This document shows positions 22,502-31,006 of a stretch of DNA of 64,000 nt, in pieces; position 1 is the stretch's first letter; each line of letters opens with the position of its first letter. The position numbers and the translations under genes are program-made. The stretch lies in IMG/VR virus record IMGVR_UViG_3300021093_000064, positions 1 to 64,000 of that record, one strand, 5' to 3'. The stretch is from a virus. The notes below the pieces were generated by a model, which saw only the letters and a program-made list of their open reading frames with translations, was not told where the DNA came from and ran no database searches.

Positions 22502-24838
22502 TTAGAAGGTTCCTGCGTCAATCGTGATATTTTCCAAGAATCTCTCAGTTCCTGTGCAGGAAATTACTTGTGAAGTTCCAGCACAATCAGTTACCCAAAG
22601 AGAACTGATTTCAATTGGTGCATATGTAGTGAATGTAATTTGTGGAGTATTATTGTCATTTCCATCACCAGCAGTGACTTCTGAACCAAACTTAAATCTA
22701 CCATCTGCGTGTTCCCAGACAACACCAGATTTCTTAGCACCTGATGAGTTATAGTTGAAGATAACTCCAAGGTCCCAAGTAGTTGAAGAGCCAGGAGCAC
22801 TTCCATTTACAACACCAAGTTCAATAGTACGATCTTCGACTGTGAGTGAAGCAGTGTTAACCTGTGTTGTGGAACCGTTAACATAAAGATTTCCACCAAC
22901 AGTAAGGTCAGAACTTGTAATGACATTGGATGCAAAAGTGGAAACGCCAGTTACGTTAACACCACCTGCACCAACAGTGAGTCCATTTGCACCAAAAGTT
23001 AGGTTTGCGCTATCTTGAAGAGAACCAGAAGTTCCTGCAAGAACAACTCTACCTGAAGTTAGGTCTGAAACTGTTGCAGATGATAATGTCGTTTCACCAC
23101 CACTAATATCTGCACCACCATTACCATCTATTAATCCAGAAACTGTAGCGATACCACTAGCACTGATGTGTCTTGTAGTTACATCAACACCAATAGAAGC
23201 ACCACCAGTTACTTGAAGTCCACCAACATAAAGATTATTATCAATATAAACATTAGAAGTGGTAAAGGTAGTTACGCCGACAACCGTAATTAAATCTCCA
23301 CCACTATCTCCAAGATTTACATTTCCAGCAAGAGTGCTGATACCACTGACTAAAACATCACCAGTGAATTCTGCGTGTTGTGTAGTAAGTTTATTAGCAC
23401 CGGGATTGTAGTAAATACCATCATCAGTATAGACAGTCTCATTGGTTGCAGAGCCATTGTGACTATCAACAAAGGTTATATAATAGTTTGCTGCATTATT
23501 ACTTGCAGTAACAGTCTTAACTTGGTCGGCAGAAGATACGTTACCAACTAATGAACCATAGAAAGTTGATGCACTGACAGAAGTATCACCAACAGTTACA
23601 CCAGTTCCGACAGCAAGGCGAACTCCATTCGCCATTGTTGTGGTTCCGATTGCAACGCCATAGTTGAAACCAAATGCATCAGTCCCAAATCCAAGAGTTC
23701 CACTCTTGAACCACATTAATTGCTTATAAGTGCTTGGAAGTGTATTGATTCCAGAAGCATTAAAGTCTGCTAATGGAGTCCCTTCGGTAGATGCAATTGC
23801 AACACCACCGTGATTTGCAGTGGTATCATTTGGAGTAATCGATGTAGTATATCCAAGAACAATATCTTTGTTCTCAATGAAAACATCAGAACCACGTAAA
23901 GTAACAGTGGTTCCACCAAGAGAAATATTTCCAGTTACATCCAGGTCACCGATGATATCAACGTGGTCATTGATTACAGTAGTTCCTGCAGCAGAATCTA
24001 GATAAAGACTTCCTGTTGTGGTATCAACAACTCCATTTCCACCAATTCCAAGTCTTACATCATCAGCAACTAAACCAGTTGCAAATGTACCAACTCCAGA
24101 GAATGCTGCGTGTCTCCATCTCTTTGGAGTTGAGTTGGCACCAATATCATAAGTATTATCGGCGTTTGGAATTAAGTTTGAAACAAACTCGCCAGCGACG
24201 TTGATATCATCAGTATCACTATCACCAAGATTGATAGTACCACCCTTAAATGTTGCAACACCAACAAACTCAGAGTATCCCTGAACGTTTAAGTTTCCTC
24301 CAACTGTTACGTTCTTATTGACTCCTAAACCACCATCAATCTGAACCGCACCTGTGTTAGCATCTCCTAAGGTGTTATCAGTTGTATTGCTAAATGTGGT
24401 AATACCAGAAAAGTCTGCGTTAGTATTTACATCTAGATAAGAACCACCAATTGTGGTAATTCCAGAGAATACTGCGTTTAGGGAACCACTAGACCAAGAA
24501 AGATTACCACTACCGTCGTTAGTCAGGACAGTTTGACTACTACCTTGTGTACCTGGCAGAACATAAGTTACGTTTCCTGCAAGAGTATCAGGTGACTTAA
24601 GTGCTACGTAGTTTGAACCGTCTTTATCAACTAACTTAAAGCGAAGGGAAGTTGTTCCATCTTCTCTTAACCAATAACGATGAGAACCAAAGAATTTATT
24701 ACCAGAAACTGAGGTATCAAAACCTACAAACAAGTCAAAATTATTTAAAGAAAATCCAGGTTCCCCTGGACGTAATGCTGGTATAGTTCCTCCTACACCT
24801 GCGTTACCTCTTTTAAACTGCAGTACTGGAGCAGCCAT
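22502..24838 (-). CDS. tail fibre / structural protein, 778 aa
   Basis: MAAPVLQFKRGNAGVGGTIP and GFSLNNFDLFVGF give a head related to other FKRG-type phage fibre N-termini. LKSPDTLAGNVTYVLPG and DGSGNLSWSSG follow, then long beta repeats (SGITTFSNTT, GVATFKGGTI, ISLGGTTVTLRG). The C-terminus (WDLGVIFNYNSSG, FLENITIDAGTF) has two cysteines. The final motif IDAGTF resembles the end of the next protein (DLDAGSF), which suggests the two ends pair or share a binding site. Ribosome binding site GGAGAAAGGGA. Confidence 0.75.
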   Translation of the reverse strand: MAAPVLQFKRGNAGVGGTIPALRPGEPGFSLNNFDLFVGFDTSVSGNKFFGSHRYWLREDGTTSLRFKLVDKDGSNYVALKSPDTLAGNVTYVLPGTQGSSQTVLTNDGSGNLSWSSGSLNAVFSGITTIGGSYLDVNTNADFSGITTFSNTTDNTLGDANTGAVQIDGGLGVNKNVTVGGNLNVQGYSEFVGVATFKGGTINLGDSDTDDINVAGEFVSNLIPNADNTYDIGANSTPKRWRHAAFSGVGTFATGLVADDVRLGIGGNGVVDTTTGSLYLDSAAGTTVINDHVDIIGDLDVTGNISLGGTTVTLRGSDVFIENKDIVLGYTTSITPNDTTANHGGVAIASTEGTPLADFNASGINTLPSTYKQLMWFKSGTLGFGTDAFGFNYGVAIGTTTMANGVRLAVGTGVTVGDTSVSASTFYGSLVGNVSSADQVKTVTASNNAANYYITFVDSHNGSATNETVYTDDGIYYNPGANKLTTQHAEFTGDVLVSGISTLAGNVNLGDSGGDLITVVGVTTFTTSNVYIDNNLYVGGLQVTGGASIGVDVTTRHISASGIATVSGLIDGNGGADISGGETTLSSATVSDLTSGRVVLAGTSGSLQDSANLTFGANGLTVGAGGVNVTGVSTFASNVITSSDLTVGGNLYVNGSTTQVNTASLTVEDRTIELGVVNGSAPGSSTTWDLGVIFNYNSSGAKKSGVVWEHADGRFKFGSEVTAGDGNDNNTPQITFTTYAPIEISSLWVTDCAGTSQVISCTGTERFLENITIDAGTF

Positions 24839-24869
24839 TCCCTTTCTCCACTAGTTTTTCCCTTAGTAT

Positions 24870-24875
24870 TATTTA
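24870..24875 (-). promoter_or_regulatory. late-promoter-like TAAATA
   Basis: CTAAATAATAC about 32 nt upstream of the ATG at 24838. Weaker match to TATAAATA; a good Shine-Dalgarno is also present. Confidence 0.4.
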
Positions 24876-24881
24876 GAAAAC

Positions 24882-25220
24882 TTAAAAACTGCCTGCATCA
24901 AGATCAATGCGGTCATCGAGATCGATATCGACACGATCTAGGAATGCTGTTGCGTAACCAACAAGTCCTGGTTGTGTTGTTTCAGTTGCAGCTGCGGCAT
25001 TCAGAACTACATCTGGATTGACATCTTTCCATTTTCCAGATGATGCATCGTACATTAAGACATACTTATCATTCGCTCCACTGATTTCTACGTCTGTAAG
25101 TTCGTCTAGGTTCATTGGAGTAATCTCAAGTTTGTATGAGAGATTTGCTTTTCGGTTAAGGGGTTGAGAAATTTTTGCTGAAAAATTATTTCCTGAAGAC
25201 AGTGTTACTTTATATGTCAT
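24882..25220 (-). CDS. small structural protein, 112 aa
   Basis: MTYKVTLSSGNNFSAKISQP... then a block LDELTDVEISGANDKYVLMY with WKDVNPDVVLNAA, which I know from phage tail-fibre proteins as a short structural motif. Ends DLDDRIDLDAGSF, like the following 778-residue protein. The ATG overlaps the upstream TGA. A virion adaptor or connector is likely. Confidence 0.6.
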   Translation of the reverse strand: MTYKVTLSSGNNFSAKISQPLNRKANLSYKLEITPMNLDELTDVEISGANDKYVLMYDASSGKWKDVNPDVVLNAAAATETTQPGLVGYATAFLDRVDIDLDDRIDLDAGSF

Positions 25221-25552
25221 ACAGAAACACTCTCCTCTACCATTGCTGTTCCTTTAATGACTTTTGTCTTCTTAGTTGCAACCGTTAATACAACATCAAA
25301 GTAATTTCTTCCCGCTTTTAAAGTTGCAGTTTGTTCGGCGGTTAAGGTTAATTTAATTGTTCCTGTTCCTGCAGTGATTGTTTTTGAAAACTCTACGGAA
25401 CTAGTTGCTGTTGGATGCTTACGAATTGATGCATAAGTCGTTCCAAGTTGACTCAAAACAGCAGCAGAACTGTCTGATTCAAAAAGATTGAAAGTCACCT
25501 CAAAATCTGTGCCCTTTTCAATAATTATATTGGTAATTTCAGCGACAGCCAT
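25217..25552 (-). CDS. small beta-sandwich structural protein, 111 aa
   Basis: MAVAEITNIIIEKGTDFEVT... alternates strands (DFEVTFNLFESD, TIKLTLTAEQTATL, YFDVVLTVAT, KVIKGTAMVEES) like an Ig-type sandwich, and I recall it from cyanophage tail regions. It overlaps the next gene by ATGA. A late-type element is at 25573. Confidence 0.6.
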   Translation of the reverse strand: MAVAEITNIIIEKGTDFEVTFNLFESDSSAAVLSQLGTTYASIRKHPTATSSVEFSKTITAGTGTIKLTLTAEQTATLKAGRNYFDVVLTVATKKTKVIKGTAMVEESVSV

Positions 25553-25572
25553 TTTACTTCTGGTGTTTTAAG

Positions 25573-25579
25573 TATTTAT
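25573..25579 (-). promoter_or_regulatory. late-promoter-like ATAAATA
   Basis: AATAAATACTTAAAA, 20 nt upstream of the ATG at 25552; no Shine-Dalgarno between. Confidence 0.6.
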
Positions 25580-25584
25580 TAATT

Positions 25585-26031
25585 TTATGAAAGGATGAAG
25601 TTTATTGGACTAAATCCTCCTCCTCCTCCTCCGCCGCCACCAGTTACATTTATTGTAGCGATACCTGATGATACTGTTACTGTGGAAATACCTGCACCTC
25701 TCAAATCAATAAAAGTTACACCAGTTCCTACTGTTACTCCAAATGTTCCAATACCAACACCATTGAATAAAGTTTGACCATTTAGTCGAATTGATGTTGC
25801 GGTAACTACACCAAGAATATTGGCATTTTGTAACGTAACCCCAGAAGAATGCAAGTCTGAACTTCCGATTCTAAAACCATTACTATGAATGGTCGTTGCT
25901 GAACCTACATTAATCTGAGTTCCACTTAGAGTAATTCCAGAACCAACATTTGCTGATGTCGCAGTTACAATACCAGCAAAGTTTGCTCCACCTTGAGCAT
26001 CACCGACAAGTTGTACTTTTGTTCTAGACAT
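25585..26031 (-). CDS. short fibre-repeat protein, 148 aa
   Basis: MSRTKVQLVGDAQGGANFAG... is made only of fibre repeats (GIVTATSANVGSG, INVGSATTIHSNGFRIGSS, GVGIGTFGVTVGTG) and ends in a poly-Gly GGGGGGGGGF tip with FSPINFILS. The INVGSATTIHSNGFRIGSSDLHS block recurs in the 540-residue fibre at 26105-27727. It may be a short fibre or accessory tip made by duplication. Confidence 0.7.
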   Translation of the reverse strand: MSRTKVQLVGDAQGGANFAGIVTATSANVGSGITLSGTQINVGSATTIHSNGFRIGSSDLHSSGVTLQNANILGVVTATSIRLNGQTLFNGVGIGTFGVTVGTGVTFIDLRGAGISTVTVSSGIATINVTGGGGGGGGGFSPINFILS

Positions 26032-26045
26032 TATGGTTTTTTAGG

Positions 26046-26052
26046 TATTTAT
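26046..26052 (-). promoter_or_regulatory. late-promoter-like ATAAATA
   Basis: CATAAATACCTAAAAA, 14 nt upstream of the ATG at 26031. A second copy at 26099-26105 overlaps the stop region of the upstream fibre; the 47 nt between may hold a gene remnant. Confidence 0.6.
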
Positions 26053-26104
26053 GAGTTAATTCTAGTTTGGATACCACCTTCATTATAATCTTTTTGAGTA
26101 TTTA

Positions 26105-27727
26105 TTATAGAGAATATGCTTTTACAAGAACATAAAGCCACCCATTACTCCCAGAGTTTCCAAAGTTATTAAAATAAATTGTCCTTCCACTGGTTGGTAT
26201 GTGTTGACTGGAATACCATACACCAAAGAATGGGCTGTATCCATCTGTTTCACCATTATAAGTAAGAGTAATTGCCTGACGAGTTAGTGTTCCAAATTGT
26301 CCTGATGGTTGCTGTCCCCTTGATCCAACCCAGTTTGTTTGATTTGTTAAAACGTTTCTACCCAAAACAAAATTCTGGTGATCGCTGGAATTAGCAGTTG
26401 CAAAAACATCAGCAAGAACATAACGAGCAGTTGAGGGTATGGTGGATGGATTTAGTGTAATTGCTTGTGAAGTTACACCACCAGTAAAAGACCATTCTGT
26501 TACTCCTGGTGTTACTTCCACCCATTGAATAATATTATCATTTCCTATTTTAATATTTCTCTTAACTTGTAAATCTCCATATGCAAGATCAATTGTCACA
26601 CCTGGACTATTAGTTCCACCACCAACAAAAGAAATACTGTTTGCTGGAACAGTATATTCACCAGACTCTGATAAAGATGAGTCAATATTTCTATGATATA
26701 TTCCCCAGTTCGAATTAGAGTCTGCTGGATCTCTGAATATCCAAAAATCTCTATCATTGGGTGATCCTTCAATTGCAACATTGGTAGAAGGATTATTAGT
26801 TTTATATGTTGTTAAAACTGTTCCATAAGGAACTGTAAATCTATTTGCTCTAGCAGTTCCATTCACATCAAGTTTTGCTTGTGGATTTGTGGTTCCTATG
26901 CCGATATTACCAGTTAACCTGTAGATATCATTACCAGTTCCTGCAGTCCATCTAGATGCAACAAAAGGACTTCCGTTTTGATTTAAAGTTCCCGTGAAGT
27001 TAATATCATTAAAAGTACCAATACCAGAAGAATTTAAATTGACAATACTTAATCCAGTTGAGTGTAAATCAGAACTTCCGATTCTAAATCCACTAGTATG
27101 AATGGTTGTAGCAGAACCTACATTAACCTGATCAGTTGTTCCATTAAGAGTAACTGAACTTGTTCCAATTGTAAGAATACCAGTAACTCTTGTGTTTCCT
27201 TCTACAATTAACGTTGTGTTTCCAGTTCCAATCTTGACAGTACCAAGAGCATTGGTAACTGTTGAAATTCCGGAAACATATAAATCTCCAGAGGTATTCC
27301 AAGAAGGCCCTCCAGTCGATAACTTAATTGGTGTTATAGAACCATCAGCAACAATTGCAGTTCCAATCGGTACAGCAGGGCCTAGTGAAACTCCGGAGAA
27401 TGTTAATCCAGAACTTGGTGCGGTTGTGAAAGTAATATTTGATGATGAAATTGTATAATCAGTAATTGGCGCTTGAACTACACCACCAAGAACAATTCTA
27501 AGTTGTTGTGCATTCGCAGGATAGAATGGTATTCCGGATTCTGTAAGTGCGAATGTTACAGTTGAATCATTAAAAGAACCAGAAATATCATCAAGAATTA
27601 CAATTTCTTTTGTTGATTGTGGAGTAAAACTTTGCCAGACATATCCATCCCACTTGAAAGAAAACCCAGAAGTGTTATCTGTATAAACTTCATTTACAGT
27701 AGGTGCGTCTGGAAAGTTAAGTGCCAT
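26105..27727 (-). CDS. tail fibre, 540 aa
   Basis: Attachment-type N-terminus (MALNFPDAPTVNEVYTDNTS, FKWDGYVWQSF). Then a module LRIVLGGVVQAPITDYTIS related to the VYLNGVRL modules of other fibres here, a shaft of repeats (ILTIGTSSVTLNG, IGIGTTNPQAKLDV), and a distinctive C-terminal domain from about residue 390 (IIQWVEVTPGVTEWSFTG, WVGSRGQQPSGQ, YSPFFGVWYSSQHI, WLYVLVKAYSL) that is probably the receptor-binding or trimerising head. Followed by a 148-residue fibre-repeat gene. Confidence 0.75.
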   Translation of the reverse strand: MALNFPDAPTVNEVYTDNTSGFSFKWDGYVWQSFTPQSTKEIVILDDISGSFNDSTVTFALTESGIPFYPANAQQLRIVLGGVVQAPITDYTISSSNITFTTAPSSGLTFSGVSLGPAVPIGTAIVADGSITPIKLSTGGPSWNTSGDLYVSGISTVTNALGTVKIGTGNTTLIVEGNTRVTGILTIGTSSVTLNGTTDQVNVGSATTIHTSGFRIGSSDLHSTGLSIVNLNSSGIGTFNDINFTGTLNQNGSPFVASRWTAGTGNDIYRLTGNIGIGTTNPQAKLDVNGTARANRFTVPYGTVLTTYKTNNPSTNVAIEGSPNDRDFWIFRDPADSNSNWGIYHRNIDSSLSESGEYTVPANSISFVGGGTNSPGVTIDLAYGDLQVKRNIKIGNDNIIQWVEVTPGVTEWSFTGGVTSQAITLNPSTIPSTARYVLADVFATANSSDHQNFVLGRNVLTNQTNWVGSRGQQPSGQFGTLTRQAITLTYNGETDGYSPFFGVWYSSQHIPTSGRTIYFNNFGNSGSNGWLYVLVKAYSL

Positions 27728-27741
27728 TATAGTTTTTTAGG

Positions 27742-27748
27742 TATTTAT
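27742..27748 (-). promoter_or_regulatory. late-promoter-like ATAAATA fused to a stop codon
   Basis: TCATAAATACCTAAAAA, 14 nt before the ATG at 27727. The TAA is the stop of the preceding 90-residue gene. The surrounding 55 bp are identical to those at 29426-29480. Confidence 0.65.
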
Positions 27749-28017
27749 GAAACAGTATTAGATGCTGCTTCTTGATTTTTTTCTTCTACTGTTTTCACTA
27801 GACCCTCTTCATATGCAGCTAAAACCATATCTGGTTTGTTGGTTGCCGTGATGGGTTGATTATTATCTAACTTATGCTTTACATATAAGTCACAAATCTC
27901 ATCAATTGCAATACGAGCACGGTTGTGTGCTGCGTTATCAATCCAATCTTGTGGATCAGCAGCGACATATTCCATTGCTTTGGTTTCTGCTTCAGTTAGA
28001 GTAACGGTGTAATCCAT
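27745..28017 (-). CDS. 90-aa fibre-associated protein (copy 1)
   Basis: MDYTVTLTEAETKAMEYVAA... is about 80 percent similar to the 90-residue protein at 29448-29720 (same length, same NQEAASNTVS end). It is helical, with conserved QEWIDNAA-type, RARIAIDEICD and KPDMVLAA segments. Each copy follows a fibre gene with a C1q-like head, so I infer a fibre-specific chaperone or cap. This family is familiar to me from cyanophage genomes, where its function is not known. Confidence 0.7.
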   Translation of the reverse strand: MDYTVTLTEAETKAMEYVAADPQDWIDNAAHNRARIAIDEICDLYVKHKLDNNQPITATNKPDMVLAAYEEGLVKTVEEKNQEAASNTVS

Positions 28018-28035
28018 ATTAAGTTCTTTTTTGAG

Positions 28036-28042
28036 TATTTAT
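28036..28042 (-). promoter_or_regulatory. late-promoter-like ATAAATA
   Basis: TAATAAATACTCAAAAA, 18 nt upstream of the ATG at 28017 and touching the stop of the upstream fibre. Confidence 0.6.
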
Positions 28043-29430
28043 TATCCTAATAACCAAGCGCCCCAAGATGATTCACGCCAATATCCAACTGCGGTTCCAT
28101 TATGCAGACCACCCTTTGGTCTTAATGTATCACCAGCAGCAAGGTCCATAACACCAGAACAAGACATCGCCATATAATTACTCCAAGCTTCATTAGTACC
28201 ATTAATTTGGTGAATAAACACTGTATTAGTATCATTTTTTGATATAAAAATTCTAATGTAACTATTTTGAACAAAGTTTGCAGTTTCCCATCTCATATTA
28301 AAAAATGTATAGTATTTTCCAGCAACTGGTGCTGTGAAGATGCCTGTTCCAGTGTTGTAATGATTTCCTGTGTTAAATCCACCTGTTTGAGAAGTTATAT
28401 TGAATAAAGTTCCAAGCATAGCAGTATCACCAGTTGCTGGTTGGTTAGCAGCACCAGCATTATCACTAGAAGCGAAAAAACCAGGTTGATAAGGCATCGT
28501 CACCCTACCAGAACTATCAATGATTATTCTATTATCACCATTATTATATAAAGTCATTGGAGTTGCTTCTGTATTTTGAATAGAGAAAACACCTCCCATA
28601 GTTTTTATAACACGACCTTTATAGTCTTGACCTGGATGAGTAAAGTCGATGTATGAACTGGCACTACTGTTGCGACAGCAAATGTCTAAAGCAAAATCAT
28701 TTGTCCCACCTTCACCAATATGAACTCCTGGTTGCGTTGGATAATTGTTTCTTGAACCTGCAACGTGGAGAGAAGAACTTGGATTTGTGGTTCCTATGCC
28801 CAGATTACCATCGGCAGTCAAACTCATTCTTAAATGAGCACTGCTAAGATTAGAAGTATTAGAACCACTATCACCAGCATAAAAATCTAATCTTTGTCCA
28901 ACACCAAATATATTAGCATTTCCAAATCCAACAGAATATCTTGGATTTGTTGCATCTGGAAAAACTAAACACGGAGTTGTATAGGATGTAGTACGGATGT
29001 GAAGTTTTGCCAGTGGATTATCGGTGCCTATGCCGACATTACCACTTGAATCTATACGGGCTCTTTCATTACCTGCTGCCCTAAAAGCAATAAAACCAGA
29101 AGCATTAGAACCATTTAATGTAAGTCCTGATGATGAAGTTTGTTCTACAGCAGTTGCACTTATTCTTAGTCCATCCGAACCATCTTGAATGTGTAATTTC
29201 TGTGCCGGTACTGTGGTTCCTATACCAATACTACCACTCACATAAGCACCACCAGTTACCTGTAATCTCTGACTTGCAGTACCTGTAGAAGTAGCAGAAC
29301 CAACGATTAAACTCGTGTCACCTAAACTTAAACTTGTGATGCCAGAAATAACCAGTCCTTCATCAGCAAAGGTGACTGTTCCGAGTCCACTTCTGTTCTT
29401 GATATTGTTTACTCTAAGTTCAGATGCCAT
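28042..29430 (-). CDS. tail fibre with C1q-like C-terminal domain, 462 aa
   Basis: Head MASELRVNNIKNRSGLGTVT; shaft repeats (LIVGSATSTGTASQRLQVTG, IGIGTTVPAQKL, VGIGTDNPLAKL). The C-terminal 140 residues read as a C1q/TNF-like jelly roll: an A-type start near FNTGNHYNTGTGIF, TAPVAGKYYTFFNMRWET, and SGVMDLAAGDTLR before the final strand (WGAWLLG). C1q-like domains form trimers, fitting a fibre tip that contacts the host surface. Followed by a 90-residue helper-type gene. Confidence 0.8.
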   Translation of the reverse strand: MASELRVNNIKNRSGLGTVTFADEGLVISGITSLSLGDTSLIVGSATSTGTASQRLQVTGGAYVSGSIGIGTTVPAQKLHIQDGSDGLRISATAVEQTSSSGLTLNGSNASGFIAFRAAGNERARIDSSGNVGIGTDNPLAKLHIRTTSYTTPCLVFPDATNPRYSVGFGNANIFGVGQRLDFYAGDSGSNTSNLSSAHLRMSLTADGNLGIGTTNPSSSLHVAGSRNNYPTQPGVHIGEGGTNDFALDICCRNSSASSYIDFTHPGQDYKGRVIKTMGGVFSIQNTEATPMTLYNNGDNRIIIDSSGRVTMPYQPGFFASSDNAGAANQPATGDTAMLGTLFNITSQTGGFNTGNHYNTGTGIFTAPVAGKYYTFFNMRWETANFVQNSYIRIFISKNDTNTVFIHQINGTNEAWSNYMAMSCSGVMDLAAGDTLRPKGGLHNGTAVGYWRESSWGAWLLG

Positions 29431-29444
29431 TATAGTTTTTTAGG

Positions 29445-29451
29445 TATTTAT
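29445..29451 (-). promoter_or_regulatory. late-promoter-like ATAAATA fused to a stop codon
   Basis: TCATAAATACCTAAAAA, 14 nt before the ATG at 29430, TAA shared with the upstream 90-residue gene. Same block as at 27742. Confidence 0.65.
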
Positions 29452-29720
29452 GAAACAGTATTAGATGCTGCTTCTTGATTTCTTTGTACTGCTGTAGTGA
29501 CTAATCCCTCTTCAAAAGCCGCTAGAACCATATCTGGTTTGTTTGTAACTGTGATAGGAAGATTGTTATCTAGTTTATGCTTAACATAGATATCACAGAT
29601 TTCATCGATAGCAATACGTGCTCTGTTGGTTGCTGCATTATCAATCCATTCTTGTGGAGATGCAGTAACATATTCTAATGCTTTATTTTCTGCTTCGGTT
29701 AAAGTAATAGTATAATCCAT
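29448..29720 (-). CDS. 90-aa fibre-associated protein (copy 2)
   Basis: MDYTITLTEAENKALEYVTA... paralogue of 27745-28017, differing mainly near residues 76-81 (TTAVQR against KTVEEK). It follows the C1q-like fibre at 29741-30985. The last 55 bp, including the stop and the promoter of the next gene, are identical in the two copies, pointing to recent duplication or gene conversion. Confidence 0.7.
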   Translation of the reverse strand: MDYTITLTEAENKALEYVTASPQEWIDNAATNRARIAIDEICDIYVKHKLDNNLPITVTNKPDMVLAAFEEGLVTTAVQRNQEAASNTVS

Positions 29721-29734
29721 AAGTCTTTTTTGAG

Positions 29735-29741
29735 TATTTAT
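29735..29741 (-). promoter_or_regulatory. late-promoter-like ATAAATA
   Basis: AATAAATACTCAAAAA, 14 nt upstream of the ATG at 29720, adjoining the stop of the upstream fibre. Confidence 0.6.
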
Positions 29742-30985
29742 TATGATAGAAGAATACCACTAAAGTGGCAGTGTCCCATATAAACTTGCATACCCGAAAA
29801 ACTTTGCCAATCACCAACCGTAACATAGTCATTAGCACTTAATGAGAGTATTGCAGATTGTGACATTGCAGCACCAGAATCCATCTGAAGATTGTTATAA
29901 TTTAACCCATTTACTTTAATAACACATCTACCGGCCACGATGTTAACGAAAACAGACCATGTAATCAAATATCTTCCTGCGATTGGAGCAGTAAATCTAT
30001 AGTTTGTTGTGTTGAAATGATTTCCAATATTCGTTATAGCATCATTGAATGGTAAATCTGCTCCATTTGTAAGCGTATAGTTACTATTTGCTCCTCTTGC
30101 ATAAAAATATGGTTGAGATGCTTTCAAAACTCTACCGGAAGAATCTATTTGCATATACGGAGAACTGGTCCAACCACCATTCACGAAACGAAGTTGAGGA
30201 CCAGATAAACCATTACCTGTTGATACTATACTCCATTCATTACTTACTCCTGCTTGTTTACCTATCAAAGTAACCATAGATGATTGAATAGAACCTGTCG
30301 TGGTTGCCTTTATAATAGCATCATTGGAAGTTGCTATATCTAAAACTACACTCGGATTTGTGGTTCCTATACCAAGATTACCACTTCCAGTAACTCTTAA
30401 TCTTTCATTAGTTAAAACAGCACTATCATTAGAAAAACCATCTCTACCAACATTAATCGCAAAGTATTCAGTTCCCCAAACTCCTGCAAATCCACCAACT
30501 AAATCAACTGCTCTTCTTGGACCTCTATCTGATGGAAAGTTTGCAAATGTTGGATAAAAAGAATAAACACCTATTTCTCCACTTGTTACACCAATACCAG
30601 CTGCTGCAAATTGAGAAGCATTGGAAGATGCTGCATTTGTAGAAAGTCCTGCAATTACTCCAATTGACAGTGGATAAGGTGAATAAGTTGGATTTGAAAT
30701 TGCTCTAATTGCATTTCCACTTGTTACAAAAACATCAAGTTTAGTGGATGGATTTGTGATTCCTATGCCGACATTACCACTAAAGTATCCACCACCAGTA
30801 ACCTGAAGTCTTTGAGATGCAGTACCAGTAGAAGTAGCAGAACCTATAAGAACAGGACCATTAGTAAAAGTACCAATACCTGAGGCATTAATACTCGTAA
30901 CACCTGATAAATCCATTCCACTGATGGACAAACCACCATCAGATGCAGAGATAGTATCAGTTTGTCCGTTTATCTGAATTCCCAT
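29741..30985 (-). CDS. tail fibre with C1q-like C-terminal domain, 414 aa
   Basis: Head MGIQINGQTDTISASDGGLS; shaft block LIGSATSTGTASQRLQVTGG shared almost exactly with the neighbouring fibres; a middle region with IGVIAGLSTNAASSNASQFA. The last 120 residues (NIGNHFNTTNYRFTAPIAG, RYLITWSVFVN, ILSLSANDYVTVGDW, HFSGILLS) form a C1q-like trimeric head that differs in loops from the 462-residue fibre, as expected of alternative receptor binders. Confidence 0.8.
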   Translation of the reverse strand: MGIQINGQTDTISASDGGLSISGMDLSGVTSINASGIGTFTNGPVLIGSATSTGTASQRLQVTGGGYFSGNVGIGITNPSTKLDVFVTSGNAIRAISNPTYSPYPLSIGVIAGLSTNAASSNASQFAAAGIGVTSGEIGVYSFYPTFANFPSDRGPRRAVDLVGGFAGVWGTEYFAINVGRDGFSNDSAVLTNERLRVTGSGNLGIGTTNPSVVLDIATSNDAIIKATTTGSIQSSMVTLIGKQAGVSNEWSIVSTGNGLSGPQLRFVNGGWTSSPYMQIDSSGRVLKASQPYFYARGANSNYTLTNGADLPFNDAITNIGNHFNTTNYRFTAPIAGRYLITWSVFVNIVAGRCVIKVNGLNYNNLQMDSGAAMSQSAILSLSANDYVTVGDWQSFSGMQVYMGHCHFSGILLS

Positions 30986-30999
30986 TGTGGTTTTTTAGG

Positions 31000-31006
31000 T
31001 ATTTAT
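31000..31006 (-). promoter_or_regulatory. late-promoter-like ATAAATA fused to a stop codon
   Basis: TCATAAATACCTAAAAA, 14 nt before the ATG at 30985. The TAA belongs to the upstream 86-residue gene. Confidence 0.6.
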
